Origin: Nitrospirota bacterium
GTDB taxonomy: Bacteria; Nitrospirota; UBA9217
Direction: 5' to 3'
Assembly: GCA_035516965.1 (NCBI GenBank)
Contig: DATIZR010000065.1
Span: forward strand, 1 to 61,352
DNA: 61,352 nucleotides
Below are positions 9,369-18,892 of the stretch, in pieces. The notes below the pieces were generated by a model. The model ran no database searches. It was given only the letters and a program-made list of their open reading frames with translations, and was not told the origin of the DNA. Position 1 is the first letter of the stretch, and every line of letters starts with the position of its first letter. The position numbers and the translations under genes are program-made.

Positions 9369-11462
9369 TCACAGGCGGAAGCTTTCGAGTTCGCTGTGCA
9401 GGACGTCGGCCCGGGCCTTGAGAGCCTGGACCGCCATGTCCATCTCGATGGAAACATCCACGGTCTCCTGGGTGATCTTCTGGATCCTCCCGACCGCGTC
9501 GCTGATGTTCTTTGCGCCAACGTTCTGGTCGGAGGTGGCCCGCGCGATCTGGGCCGCCTGCTGCTTCACCGAATCGACAGCCGCTGCGATCTGCTTGCCC
9601 CCCGTGGTCTGCTCCTGCGTCGCGGTCTTCACCTGGCGGGTGATGTCGCGCATCTTGTCGGCCGCGCGGGCGATGCGTTCGCTCCCCCGCTGCTGTTCCT
9701 GCATGGCGCTGGCGATGTGTTCGATCTGGCTCGCGATGTTGACGGAATTCTCGGTGATCTGGGCCACGCCGCGGGCCTGCTCCGCCGTCGCCCGCTCGAT
9801 GGCCCGCGCCATTTCGGCGGACTGTTTCGAACTCTCGGCAACCTGCTCCAGCACGTTGCTCGTCACATTCACCAGAGAAGCGCCGGCCTCCACGGCCTGG
9901 ATCCCCCGCGCCATCGCCTGCACGCTCTGCTCTGTCTCCTCCCGAACTGCCATGATCAGACCGGTGATCTCCTGCGTAGAAGCTGCCGTCCGCTCCGCGA
10001 GGTCCTTGATCTCGTCGGCGACGACGGCAAACCCTTTCCCGTGCTCACCTGCCTGCGCCGCCAGGATCGCCGCGTTCAGGGCCAGGAGGCTGGTCTGGTC
10101 GGTCACTTCATCGATGACCTTCAGGATCTGGCCGATCTCCTGGGAGCGTTTGCCGAGCCGGTTGACGACATCTGCCGTGGCTTCCACCTCCGCCCTGATG
10201 TTCTGCATGCCCTTGATGGCTTCGCGGATCGCGGTCATCCCTCGCTCCGACGCTTCACGGGACACGCGCTCCGCGAGGCGGGCGGACTCGAGTGCCCGCT
10301 GCTCGACCTCCTTGACGTTCGAGCTCATTTCCGTGACGGACGACGACGTCTGTTCGGCAGAGGTCGAGAGCTGCTCCGTATTTTCCGATACCTGCCTGAT
10401 CGACGCGAGCATCTCCTCGATGGACGAGGCCGTGTCTTCGGCGGCCGCCGTGAGCGATACGGCGCTCTGCGCGACCTCCTCGATGGACAACGCCATCTCC
10501 GTGGCAGACGACGATGCGTTCGTCGAGGCCTGCGACATCTCTTCCGCGTTCTCGGCCACGCTCCTGATCGACGCCGACATCTCGCTCACGGTGCTTGCGC
10601 TCTGCTCCGTCGCCTCCTGCTGCACCCGCGCGCCCTCGCTCATCTTGACCGTCGCGCTGCTCATGAGCGCCGTTGCCTCGCCGAGGCTGGCCGCGGTCTG
10701 CTTGATCTTCCCGAGCATCTGCCGGAGGTTTGCCGACATCGTGTTGATGGCGATGCCCAGGGTCGCGATCTCCGTCTCTCCCCGGACATCGATCTCCCGC
10801 GAGAGGTTACCGGCCGCCATGCTGCTCGCGATGGTCACCTGCTCGCCAATCGGCTTCGTGATCACCCGGTCGACGAAAAGATAGACCAGGACCGTTGCGG
10901 CGGCGAAGCTGACGAACGCAACCATGAGCGCCCACAGGAGGAGGCTCCCGATCTGCTTGTTCACGGCGCTCTCCTTGAGCGCGATCCGGAACACGCCGAG
11001 CTGCTTGTTGTCAACGCTCATGATCGGGATCACCTTCTCATACTGGCCGCCCTTGTCCGTGGAATAGGAATGCACCAGGGGGCTCCGGGCGCCCAGCGCC
11101 GTCTTGCTCGCCGCATCGGTCAGCACCGAATTCTCCAGGGCCCGGTCGCTTGCGTAGAGCACGCGGCCATCCATGTCCATGATCATGGCGAGGGAGAGGT
11201 CCTTGTCTTCATCGCTCAGCGCGCGAAGCTTGTCACCCATGCCTTCCAGCGCATTCAGGGGAAGGCCGAATCCGACGGCCTTGACGATGTCCTTCCTGAC
11301 GCCATCGGCCGTCGCCGCTGTCCGGGCGATCAGGGCTTCCCGGTACCGGCTGGTCGTGACAGAGATGTTCACGATCGCGTTGAACGCCAGCACGAGCAGG
11401 AGAATGCAGGCCGTCGCGAAGACGGCCCGTGCTTTCAGGTTCATGCGGGACAGGAGTTTCAT
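9369..11462 (-). CDS. Methyl-accepting chemotaxis protein, cluster receptor 1, coupled to a binding protein
   Basis: The 697-residue receptor has TM1 (about 12-34), a periplasmic domain resembling a single Cache fold (about 35-170), TM2 (about 175-198), HAMP and a long helical signalling domain. Its tip (near residue 459) reads [20 protein letters not shown], again the ILAAQAGE variant. There is no CheR-docking pentapeptide. The ATG overlaps the stop of the upstream periplasmic binding-protein gene by 4 bp. No ABC permease or ATPase is nearby, so the binding protein is likely to present its ligand to this receptor. That pairing is inference from overlap and topology. Confidence 0.94.
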   Translation of the reverse strand: MKLLSRMNLKARAVFATACILLLVLAFNAIVNISVTTSRYREALIARTAATADGVRKDIVKAVGFGLPLNALEGMGDKLRALSDEDKDLSLAMIMDMDGRVLYASDRALENSVLTDAASKTALGARSPLVHSYSTDKGGQYEKVIPIMSVDNKQLGVFRIALKESAVNKQIGSLLLWALMVAFVSFAAATVLVYLFVDRVITKPIGEQVTIASSMAAGNLSREIDVRGETEIATLGIAINTMSANLRQMLGKIKQTAASLGEATALMSSATVKMSEGARVQQEATEQSASTVSEMSASIRSVAENAEEMSQASTNASSSATEMALSIEEVAQSAVSLTAAAEDTASSIEEMLASIRQVSENTEQLSTSAEQTSSSVTEMSSNVKEVEQRALESARLAERVSREASERGMTAIREAIKGMQNIRAEVEATADVVNRLGKRSQEIGQILKVIDEVTDQTSLLALNAAILAAQAGEHGKGFAVVADEIKDLAERTAASTQEITGLIMAVREETEQSVQAMARGIQAVEAGASLVNVTSNVLEQVAESSKQSAEMARAIERATAEQARGVAQITENSVNIASQIEHIASAMQEQQRGSERIARAADKMRDITRQVKTATQEQTTGGKQIAAAVDSVKQQAAQIARATSDQNVGAKNISDAVGRIQKITQETVDVSIEMDMAVQALKARADVLHSELESFRL

Positions 11463-12385
11463 TTTATGATCCTCGTCGCGTCGGTAATCAAGTCCATGGG
11501 CACCTTGATGCCGAGGGCGTTCGCCTCCTTGAGGTTCAGGACGAGTTCCACCAGCTTCGGGACCTCGGGCGGGATGCTCGCGGGGCTCTCGCCTCTGAGC
11601 AGCCGCGCGGCGATCCGCCCCGCTGCCTCTCCCTGTTCCACGGGGCTCGGCGCGAGGCTCAGGATAACGCCCTTCTCGCTGGAACCGCCGGTCTGGCTCA
11701 CCGTCGGGATCTTGGACGCATGGGCGCTCTTCACGATCCCCTCCAGCGCCTCGTTGACCGCCGAGCTCATGGTGATGAACACGACGTCGGCCTTTCCGGC
11801 GAAGACGAGTTTCCGGGCGTCATCGGGCTTCTTGATAGGCATCCGCACGCTCTGGTACCCGTACTGGCCTTCGAGCTGGGTCAGTTCATCGGCCTGCCGC
11901 ACCGAGTCCGGTTCGTTCTCGTTGTACACGACGGCGAGCTTCGTGAACGGCATCATTTTGCGGAGATACTTGAGCAGGCTGGTCATCGGAACCTTGCAGC
12001 TGATCCCCGTGACGTTCCGCGCAGCTACGCCGATTGCCTGCGGATCATAGACCCCGGCGTACACGATCGGGATGCTCTTCGTCTCCTTGAGCGCCGAGAT
12101 CGCTGCGGGAGCGCCGTAGGCCACGATCACATTCACCTCGGCCACGGCCATTTTGCGGGCGGCGTTCGTCCAGGAGAGGGGGTCCGGGGACGGCATCTGG
12201 AGCAGGGTATCAACCTTGCGGTGATCGAACCCCTCCTTGCCGAGGGTGCCCGCAAACGCCTTGTGAACCTCCTGGTAGAAGCCCAGGTTCCCGGTCATGA
12301 TAACTCCCACCGTCTTGTCCGCGGCAGAGGCGGTAGAGGCCACCAGGGCCAGGATTGCTGAGAGTAGCCATTGCTGTGGTTTCAT
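11459..12385 (-). CDS. Orphan periplasmic binding protein (ABC_sub_bind family)
   Basis: The product (308 residues) has a cleavable signal peptide (about 1-21, ending ASTASA) and the two-lobed type I periplasmic binding fold of the ABC_sub_bind family, with [12 protein letters not shown] at the start of lobe 1 and [13 protein letters not shown] in the middle. Members normally feed ABC importers for aromatic or amino-acid-like compounds, but no permease or ATPase gene is present here. The gene follows the electron-conduit barrel by 10 bp and overlaps the receptor gene by 4 bp. A sensory role is therefore more likely than transport. The ligand is unknown. Confidence 0.88.
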   Translation of the reverse strand: MKPQQWLLSAILALVASTASAADKTVGVIMTGNLGFYQEVHKAFAGTLGKEGFDHRKVDTLLQMPSPDPLSWTNAARKMAVAEVNVIVAYGAPAAISALKETKSIPIVYAGVYDPQAIGVAARNVTGISCKVPMTSLLKYLRKMMPFTKLAVVYNENEPDSVRQADELTQLEGQYGYQSVRMPIKKPDDARKLVFAGKADVVFITMSSAVNEALEGIVKSAHASKIPTVSQTGGSSEKGVILSLAPSPVEQGEAAGRIAARLLRGESPASIPPEVPKLVELVLNLKEANALGIKVPMDLITDATRIIK

Positions 12386-12395
12386 AGTTCCTCCC

Positions 12396-14291
12396 CTACC
12401 ATTTCATGGACAGGGTGGCCAATGTCAGTTTCACCGTGCCGTCCTGAGAGTTGTCGACCTTGTCGTCGTAATGCCGGTACTGATACCGGATCTCGCAGCT
12501 CGCCAGCCTCGTGAGCTGCATCTCGGCTCCAATGCTGTAGAGCGAGTCAACCACTTTCATGTCCGAAAGCTCGGAGATGCCTGACACATTCGTCACACCG
12601 TTGGCCCCCGCGATCACGAAGTTGCCGCGGGAGTAGCTCCTGCTCGCCGATCCGATCAGGTTCAGGCCCTCGGAGGGCGCGACGGTCAGCGTCAGCGAAC
12701 CCATCTGGGAAGCATCGTTGTAGGGAACCCCGGGCTCCGTCGTCAACGCTCCCGACGTGCCGTCCGTAAGCGTGATCGTCTGGTTGACATCGTTCTTATA
12801 CAGGCCGTAGCTCGCCGTGAGCGAGGAGCGGTTGCCGAGCATCACCGTCGCGCTGGCGAGCCCCTGGTCGCGCTTGGCGTCCCGGGTGCCGCCGCCGAGC
12901 GGAGCGCTGAGATTGTCCCGTGTTTCCCGGACCAGGGAGTAGCTCAGCATGGTGTTGAACTTCGGCGTCGGCGTCCAGGTGAGGACCGTGCGTGCCCCAT
13001 GGGCCTTGTCGGGGTCCGTGGCATAGGCCGGATTGTCCACCTTGGTCTCGCTGACATCGGCGCGGAAGGACAGCTTGTTCATGATGCGGTAGGTCACGTT
13101 GATCTTTGCCGTGTTTTTTGTGGTGCTCTGGGGCAGGTCCCAGAAGGCCGGGTTCGTCGACCCGTCTATGTTCGTGTTGGTGCGGTCGGTCTTGTCGCCC
13201 ACGTACTCGCCCCGGAGCGTCAGGCGGTCGGTGGCCCGGTAGCGGACCACTCCGCTCACCGTGTCCCGCGTTGACGAGATGGACTGGCGCACATCGATCG
13301 GCGTGATGCCCGTCGCCGTGTTAAAGACCGCCGGGTTCGTCACTTCCGTGTCATAGTGGCGGTATTTGACGGTCAGGATCACGCTCGTCACTGGCATGAA
13401 CATCAGGTCGCCCGCCGCGTTCGTGAACTTCGCCTTTGCGCTGCTGTCCTCGTTCTGGTGGTCCCCGTTCGAGTACGTGCCGGACAGCACGAGCCTGCCC
13501 GAATAGGACGTATGCAGCTTGACCGTGTCCGTGGAGGACTTGAGGTCAGGGACCAGATTGTGGGGACCTCCCGCATCTGCGTCGGTCAGAAACTTCTGAT
13601 CGAGGACCGCGAGCTTCATCTCCGTATGGCTGTAGTCAGCCTCGACGGGACCCAGGTGGCTGTTCAAGCCGACCCGGTACTCGCTCGTGTTCCAGTCGAT
13701 GGGTCTTGATTCGGAAACCTTGTTCAGACCGCCAAGGGTCAGGAAGCGCTGCTGGACCAGCCCCTCCTTGTCCAGGGTTACTGCCTCGACGTAGAGATGG
13801 AGGGGGAAGTCGGGGGTCTTGAACCGAACGGACCCCCTGCGCAGCTGGCTCTCGACGCCGTAGAGATCAAAGGGGTTCAGGTCCGTGAAGCTCGGCGACG
13901 GCGTTGACAGGTCGTCTGCCCCGAAGCTATAATGATCCAGATTATGGAACAGGCCACGCGTGAGGCCGTTGATCAGGACGAGATCGCCGAACGCGTAGTT
14001 CACCTCGCCGAAGTAGTCCTTATTGTTCAGGAAGTAGGATTCGAGCAGGAAGCGCTGCGGAAGGGGGTCCCACTCCATGTCGAACCCGCCGGCGGGTGAC
14101 GACTTCAGATGGTCGTACTCCCCTGCTTTAGTGTTTCCGTTCTGATCCACCCCGTACCAGCCTGCGCCGACCCGGAACTCGGGCGGGACCTCCAGTTTCG
14201 TTTCTGTCGCCTTCTCTTCGGGCGCCTGTTGTGCCAGAAGCGGAGAGGCCCAGAGCATCAGGAATGCGATTGAATAGATGATTTTCTTCAT
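12396..14291 (-). CDS. MtrB/PioB-like outer-membrane beta-barrel of the electron conduit
   Basis: The 631-residue product has a signal peptide (1-20, ending SPLLA) and then many alternating-hydrophobicity beta-strands typical of a large porin (e.g. YRVGLNSHLGPVEADYSHTE, LTLRGEYVGDKTDRTN). It ends in an aromatic residue (LATLSMKW), the usual barrel-assembly signal. It lies 15 bp after the decahaem MtrA-like gene, the classic porin-cytochrome arrangement, in which the barrel sheathes the haem wire through the outer membrane. The N-terminal CxxC seen in Shewanella MtrB is absent. Family assignment rests on fold, size and context, so PioB/OmbB-type alternatives remain open. Confidence 0.78.
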   Translation of the reverse strand: MKKIIYSIAFLMLWASPLLAQQAPEEKATETKLEVPPEFRVGAGWYGVDQNGNTKAGEYDHLKSSPAGGFDMEWDPLPQRFLLESYFLNNKDYFGEVNYAFGDLVLINGLTRGLFHNLDHYSFGADDLSTPSPSFTDLNPFDLYGVESQLRRGSVRFKTPDFPLHLYVEAVTLDKEGLVQQRFLTLGGLNKVSESRPIDWNTSEYRVGLNSHLGPVEADYSHTEMKLAVLDQKFLTDADAGGPHNLVPDLKSSTDTVKLHTSYSGRLVLSGTYSNGDHQNEDSSAKAKFTNAAGDLMFMPVTSVILTVKYRHYDTEVTNPAVFNTATGITPIDVRQSISSTRDTVSGVVRYRATDRLTLRGEYVGDKTDRTNTNIDGSTNPAFWDLPQSTTKNTAKINVTYRIMNKLSFRADVSETKVDNPAYATDPDKAHGARTVLTWTPTPKFNTMLSYSLVRETRDNLSAPLGGGTRDAKRDQGLASATVMLGNRSSLTASYGLYKNDVNQTITLTDGTSGALTTEPGVPYNDASQMGSLTLTVAPSEGLNLIGSASRSYSRGNFVIAGANGVTNVSGISELSDMKVVDSLYSIGAEMQLTRLASCEIRYQYRHYDDKVDNSQDGTVKLTLATLSMKW

Positions 14292-14306
14292 AACAATGAG
14301 CCTCCT

Positions 14307-15314
14307 CTAACGTACGAAAGTGCCCTGGCCGGTCGCCGAAGGCGTATCGGTACCATGGATCTGGGAATGACAGTCGGTGCAGCGGGTGTAGTATGCCCGC
14401 TTCTGCTCTGCCGTGGTCGCTCCCGAAATCGGGTGGGTCGGGTGGCACTGGAGGCAGAGGAACGGCTCCCGCGCCGTGAGCAGGTTGTTGTTCACCGATC
14501 CATGGGGGAGATGGCAGGTGCGGCAGTCGTCGTTCAGGTCCGCGTGCTCGTACACGAAGGGGCCTGCCTTCTCGGCATGGCACTGGGTGCACGTATCCTT
14601 CACCGTATCCCGGCGGAGGTTCTTCTCGCCGCTGCCGCCGTGCGGGTCGTGGCAGTCGGTGCAGAAGACCTTCTTCTCGGGAACGGGGTGGTGATTCGGC
14701 AGGCTGAAGGACGCCTCCACGTCCCTGTGGCAGCGCTCGCACATCTCCGCCACATCCCGCGGCTTCACCTTGAGGTTATGACTGCCGTGGATCCGGTGGC
14801 AGTCCGAGCAGGAGATATCGTTCACGGCATGGGTGCTTGCGTTCCAGTTGTGCAGGTTGAACGTGGCATTGGCAGCGTGGCATTTGAGACAGATAAGGGA
14901 TTTCGCCGGCGCCGGCAGGTTCTTGATGTCCACCAGCGTTTTGAAGTCGCAGGGCGTCTTCTTTCCCACCTGTGCGTCGGCCGCGAGCTTCTGCGGTGTC
15001 AGCTGCTCGACGGCAAGGCTTCCGGGGCCGTGGCAGCTTTCGCAGTTCACGAGCGGCAGGCCCGATTCCCGCGAGAGCTGCGCGCCCATGGTCGAGAGGT
15101 CGAAGTCCCGGCGCCTCTTGTCATGCTCGTGGCACGCCTTGAGGCAGTTGTCGGTTCCGATATAGTCCGCGTCAAGCCGCCCCACGATCATTTTTTCATA
15201 CTCCTTGATCGGCAGGAGCGGCCTCGATTCCTTGAGCGCAGCGCACCCGGCGACGAAAAAGGCGCCCAAGGCCACGACCGCCAGCCATTTTCTCCATAGA
15301 ATGAATTGTTCCAT
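14307..15314 (-). CDS. MtrA-like decahaem c-type cytochrome lipoprotein
   Basis: The start is the ATG at 15314, which has AAGGAGG nine bases upstream; a TTG three codons earlier is less likely. The 335-residue product has a lipoprotein signal (VAGC, Cys24) and ten haem sites: a CX3CH site at 57-62 (CLKACH) followed by nine CXXCH sites at about 91, 142, 169, 192, 218, 242, 264, 287 and 312. The size and spacing match the MtrA/DmsE family, the periplasmic wire inside an MtrB-type barrel. It sits between the surface decahaem lipoprotein and the barrel gene. The lipid anchor and the non-canonical first haem motif are unusual. Confidence 0.88.
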   Translation of the reverse strand: MEQFILWRKWLAVVALGAFFVAGCAALKESRPLLPIKEYEKMIVGRLDADYIGTDNCLKACHEHDKRRRDFDLSTMGAQLSRESGLPLVNCESCHGPGSLAVEQLTPQKLAADAQVGKKTPCDFKTLVDIKNLPAPAKSLICLKCHAANATFNLHNWNASTHAVNDISCSDCHRIHGSHNLKVKPRDVAEMCERCHRDVEASFSLPNHHPVPEKKVFCTDCHDPHGGSGEKNLRRDTVKDTCTQCHAEKAGPFVYEHADLNDDCRTCHLPHGSVNNNLLTAREPFLCLQCHPTHPISGATTAEQKRAYYTRCTDCHSQIHGTDTPSATGQGTFVR

Positions 15315-15344
15315 TATAGACAACCTCCTTGTGCTGAGTATCGG

Positions 15345-18005
15345 TTAGGGCCGTTCCGCGGAAATGCCGATCACGCCGTTTGGCAGAAGATAGGTCATCG
15401 CCCCGTCACACCAGGCCGGCCGCCCGGGTCCGGGTGCGCAGATCGCCGTGAGCGTGGCGCCGGCGGAATAGTTCAGGACGCCGTCATCCAGCCAGTCGAT
15501 CGAGTCATAAATGAGCCGCTTCGCATAGTACCGGTTATGCACGAAAGCGCCGGGCTCTTCCGTGCTGCTGAACACCACCAGGTTGACGGCTGCGCCCATG
15601 GTGTTCTTGCCCGTCGTGTTGCCGGTGATATCGGTGTCTCCCCTGAAGAGCCAGTTATTATTGGCGCTGCTCCTGATGATGGTGAAAGCCCCGGTGGCGC
15701 TTGCGCCGGTGTACACAGATGACAGCGTCAGCGTCGTCGCATCCCGGTTGTTGATCTTGTACCACGTCCCATCGCTGTCAAGGCGGAAATAGTCGCCCGT
15801 CGTGCCCGAACCAGGCAATCCCACATCGAGGGTGAGAGGATTGGCTCCGGTTATCGTGACCGTCGCGCTGGCCGAAGTTACCGATGCCGTGGCGTTGTTC
15901 TGCAGCGAGAAGCCAGACGTGGTCGTTGACGCGCCGAGATAGTTCGTCGTCAAGGTAATCTGGGTATCGGAGTCAACGGAAGCGATGGAATACCAGACGC
16001 CGTTCTTGTCTACCCGGAACTTGTCTCCTGTTGCTATCAGGCTCGTCCAATTCGTATTGGTTCCGGTGACGATCGGCGAGCTGTATGTAACCGATACCGT
16101 TTCGTTCCTGCGGATGGTATAACTGACCCCGCTCGCCGAAGTAAAGGTCGCGCCGGTATAGGGCGTGGAGAGCGTGATCTGGGTCGCAAGGTCCACGGAG
16201 GCAATGGGGTACCATGCCCCGTCACTGTCAATGCGGAACTGATCGCCCGGATCGAGTGAAAGCGCAGTCCAGTTCGTCTTTATGCCGGTTATGACCGCGC
16301 TTCCGGTCACTGCGGTCACGGTTCCCGCCGTAATCAAGGACAGGTTCCTGGCGCGGTAAAAAGTGTTGCTGCCCGTTCTTTGGTAGAATCCGGCCTGATC
16401 CAGCACTTTCTGAAGGGCGCTCTGCGCGTTGGCGAACAAGTTCTTTTCGTTATTGATCATGGCAACAAAGGAAGAGTCGTTCAGGCCGTGGCATTTTGAG
16501 CAGACCTCGCTCGGAATGCTCGTGATGCTGCCCGTGATGCTCGAGATGACTGTTTGGTTGTCGTCGAACGCGGCCGGAAAGAACAGATGATCGCCGACGC
16601 CGTTCGGGCGGGACATATGACAGCCGACGCAGGGACCGTTCGTTCCCGTGTCCGGGGCGCCGGCCGTGCCGATTTTGTCGTGCAGGTATCTGGCGATATT
16701 CGTGTAATCCCTGCCGCTGTAGTTGTATCCCGCGGTCCGGAACATGACGGCGCCGACCATGAAGTGGTGGCCGTCGATGATCGTCCGGTTCGTGAAATCC
16801 ACGGGGACCACCGCCCCGACGTTCATGTTCTTGATCGAATCTCCGTTCTGCCTGCCGGTATGGCAGGGCATGCAGATATTCGAGCCTGCCAGGTCCGGAT
16901 AGGCAAAGGAAGCCACCGAGCTGATCGTGGCGACCGCCGGGGGGGTCACATAAAAGCTGTAGCTGTAATCCGCGGTATACGGGCCGGGATTGCGCAGGGC
17001 GCCCTTGTTGTCCGAGTGGCAGCCCGTGCATTCGAGCAGCTCGGGTTTCCAGCTCGCGGCCGAGGGCACCGGGAAGGTGGCAAGGGTCCCGTACAGGATG
17101 GCCTTGGCCTGAACGGCATTGCCGCTTGCCAGAGCGTCGGCATATTGTGCATACCCGGTCGTCGTATGACACCGCTGACACGTCGGGCTTCTGGACCAGT
17201 TGGTTCTCGACCACGCCTCGCTCGGCGCCCGCGAAGCGTGCGCCGACTCCGCCCACTCGTTACTGATAGCGATATCGCTGTTCTTGTGAGGGTTGTGACA
17301 GTCGGTACAGACCGTCTCGCGCGAAAAGTCCATGGCGTAACCCGTCGGGGTTATGGAACCAAAGCTCGTGAGAGCGGTGGCGAAGTGGGTATCGGTGATG
17401 ATCAGATTGTTACCGCTGGCACTCGCCGCCTCTGCTCCTCCCGCGTCATGCGCCGCGACTACGGTCCCCGTGCCCGTTGAATTCAGCAGTTCATGGCAGT
17501 ACGTGCACATGACGAACTGACCGGACAGGGTAACGGTCGGACCGCTGCCAAGGACGGTACCGGTTGTGTTCGAAAGGAGCGATATGGGCTGCACGCCGCC
17601 CGCGTTCGCGTGCAGACTGCCGGGGCCGTGGCAGGCTTCGCAGCCAACGACCGGACGGGCCGTCGTCCCCAGAGAGCCTGCGAGCGCCACACGCGCGCTG
17701 TCCCCGTTCGGGTTATGGCAGTTCTTGGTGCAGGTGCCTATCTGGCCGAGCGTCGGACTTCCCGGGCTGCCCAGGTCTCCCGCCGGGTTCAGGTTCGCGT
17801 GCGTCGTGGAGAGCCAATCCGCTGCCGTGTCCGTGTGGCAGCCCGCGCAGACGTCGATGCCCGCGGTCGGCGTCGATGCCGAGAGCACCGTTCCCGATGC
17901 CGGCGGCCTGTTCTCCGTGCTGGATCCGCACCCGTTGAGCGCTGCGGCAACCAGCATCGCGCCCAGCAGAGCGAACGCCATTCTGCTTCCTCTTTTCTGC
18001 TTCAT
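15345..18005 (-). CDS. Decahaem outer-membrane lipoprotein cytochrome with C-terminal beta-repeats
   Basis: The ATG at 18005 is preceded by GGGGGAGG and a lipobox (LNGC, Cys26), so it is chosen over an upstream in-frame start. The 886-residue protein has nine CXXCH sites (about 53, 122, 167, 233, 276, 326, 378, 459, 502) plus one CX3CH (CTKNCH, 92-97). Behind the haem region, about residues 563-778 contain three homologous units of about 70 residues with the pattern TNWT..L..GD.FR.D.DG.WY.I.SVD..TQITL. The protein is the probable cell-surface terminal reductase, as MtrC/OmcB in known conduits. It is encoded 30 bp before the MtrA-like gene. The repeats could serve adhesion or matrix binding. 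Confidence 0.87.
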   Translation of the reverse strand: MKQKRGSRMAFALLGAMLVAAALNGCGSSTENRPPASGTVLSASTPTAGIDVCAGCHTDTAADWLSTTHANLNPAGDLGSPGSPTLGQIGTCTKNCHNPNGDSARVALAGSLGTTARPVVGCEACHGPGSLHANAGGVQPISLLSNTTGTVLGSGPTVTLSGQFVMCTYCHELLNSTGTGTVVAAHDAGGAEAASASGNNLIITDTHFATALTSFGSITPTGYAMDFSRETVCTDCHNPHKNSDIAISNEWAESAHASRAPSEAWSRTNWSRSPTCQRCHTTTGYAQYADALASGNAVQAKAILYGTLATFPVPSAASWKPELLECTGCHSDNKGALRNPGPYTADYSYSFYVTPPAVATISSVASFAYPDLAGSNICMPCHTGRQNGDSIKNMNVGAVVPVDFTNRTIIDGHHFMVGAVMFRTAGYNYSGRDYTNIARYLHDKIGTAGAPDTGTNGPCVGCHMSRPNGVGDHLFFPAAFDDNQTVISSITGSITSIPSEVCSKCHGLNDSSFVAMINNEKNLFANAQSALQKVLDQAGFYQRTGSNTFYRARNLSLITAGTVTAVTGSAVITGIKTNWTALSLDPGDQFRIDSDGAWYPIASVDLATQITLSTPYTGATFTSASGVSYTIRRNETVSVTYSSPIVTGTNTNWTSLIATGDKFRVDKNGVWYSIASVDSDTQITLTTNYLGASTTTSGFSLQNNATASVTSASATVTITGANPLTLDVGLPGSGTTGDYFRLDSDGTWYKINNRDATTLTLSSVYTGASATGAFTIIRSSANNNWLFRGDTDITGNTTGKNTMGAAVNLVVFSSTEEPGAFVHNRYYAKRLIYDSIDWLDDGVLNYSAGATLTAICAPGPGRPAWCDGAMTYLLPNGVIGISAERP

Positions 18006-18110
18006 ACTCGTACCTCCCCCTTTTTGGATACGAGGGACAGAGGACGGTCGTTTCGCTTTCACGCGACGCTTCACCGGCCGTCAATCGCCTCTCGCACATT
18101 TCTTATTGGA

Positions 18111-18770
18111 TCATGTCCCCAATGCCCGCTCCACATCGAGCAGGATATACAGCTTGTCGTCCTTCCGCGCGATACCCTTCAGGTATTCCGCACCGTGCTC
18201 AATCGTTTCCGGTACCGGCCGTATGGCCTCGGGATGGATCTTGACGACTCCCGACACGCGGTCGACAATGAGCCCCGCGTCCTCATCGGTCACGCTCACG
18301 ACCAGGATACGCGACTTCTCGTCCCGTGCGGACGCAGGGAGACCGAGACGCTTTGAAAGGGCGATCACCGGAAGGACGGCGCCGCGCAGTGCGGTCACGC
18401 CCAGGACATAGTTGGGGGCGTTCGGCACGGGCGTCAGGTCCCTGCTCTTCAGCACTTCCTTCACGTCGTCGACCATGACCGCATAGTGTTCGTCGCCGAG
18501 ACGGAACGAGAGCATCTCGAGCTCCTGTTCCTGTTGCTCCTCAGCGACCGGTTCTGGCGGTGGACCGGCTTCGGCCTCTTCGCCCGCAGGAGAAGTGTCC
18601 TCGGGAACGGCCGCCGCAGGTAACGCTTCGACGGCCTGTTCGGGCTGCCCATGCTGCGACAGATCCTCATTGACCCCCGGCGCAGCAGGTGCGGTCTCCG
18701 CCGCCTGCTCCTTGACGGTACTTGCGCGGGCACGTTCCGCCGCTTTTTTCCGGGCTGCCAAAATGTCCAT
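18111..18770 (-). CDS. cheW: CheW-domain protein with Pro/Glu/Ala-rich N-terminal extension
   Basis: The 219-residue product has a basic N-terminus (MDILAARKKAAERARA), a low-complexity acidic and proline-rich linker (about 18-85) and a C-terminal CheW domain (about 86-219: EMLSFRLGDEHYAVMVDDVK, LRGAVLPVIALSKRLGL). The extension is absent from the shorter CheW at 6293-6817, so the two adaptors are not redundant copies. It sits between the ExeA-type ATPase gene and the electron-conduit genes. It probably links CheA to the cluster receptors; the long linker may reach a second partner. Confidence 0.9.
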   Translation of the reverse strand: MDILAARKKAAERARASTVKEQAAETAPAAPGVNEDLSQHGQPEQAVEALPAAAVPEDTSPAGEEAEAGPPPEPVAEEQQEQELEMLSFRLGDEHYAVMVDDVKEVLKSRDLTPVPNAPNYVLGVTALRGAVLPVIALSKRLGLPASARDEKSRILVVSVTDEDAGLIVDRVSGVVKIHPEAIRPVPETIEHGAEYLKGIARKDDKLYILLDVERALGT

Positions 18771-18780
18771 ACGTCGCTAA

Positions 18781-18892
18781 CGCTCCACTGAAAATTCCAA
18801 AGTGCAAATTTAAAATTGCAATTGATCTTCCCTTTGACTTCCTGTTCCCCTGCGCAATTTACAATTTGCGCTTTGCCTTTCGAGATCCCGGT
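18781..18892. repeat. AT-rich intergenic repeat-like spacer inside the che cluster
   Basis: The 112-bp spacer is strikingly AT-rich relative to its neighbours and contains two related inverted motifs, AAATTTAAAATTGCAATT and GCGCAATTTACAATTTGCGC. It encodes nothing I can support. It resembles the short dispersed AT-rich repeats seen between genes in many environmental genomes. Confidence 0.4.

Noticed and set aside
9276-12050. A 924-codon plus-strand frame opposite receptor 1 and the binding protein
   Set aside because: It mirrors two clear minus-strand genes in GC-rich DNA; the composition is Arg/His/Leu-rich noise.
14355-15299. Long open frame (314 codons) on the plus strand opposite the MtrA-like gene
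   Set aside because: It is the complement of a gene with ten haem motifs; the translated sequence has no protein-like features and no ribosome-binding site.
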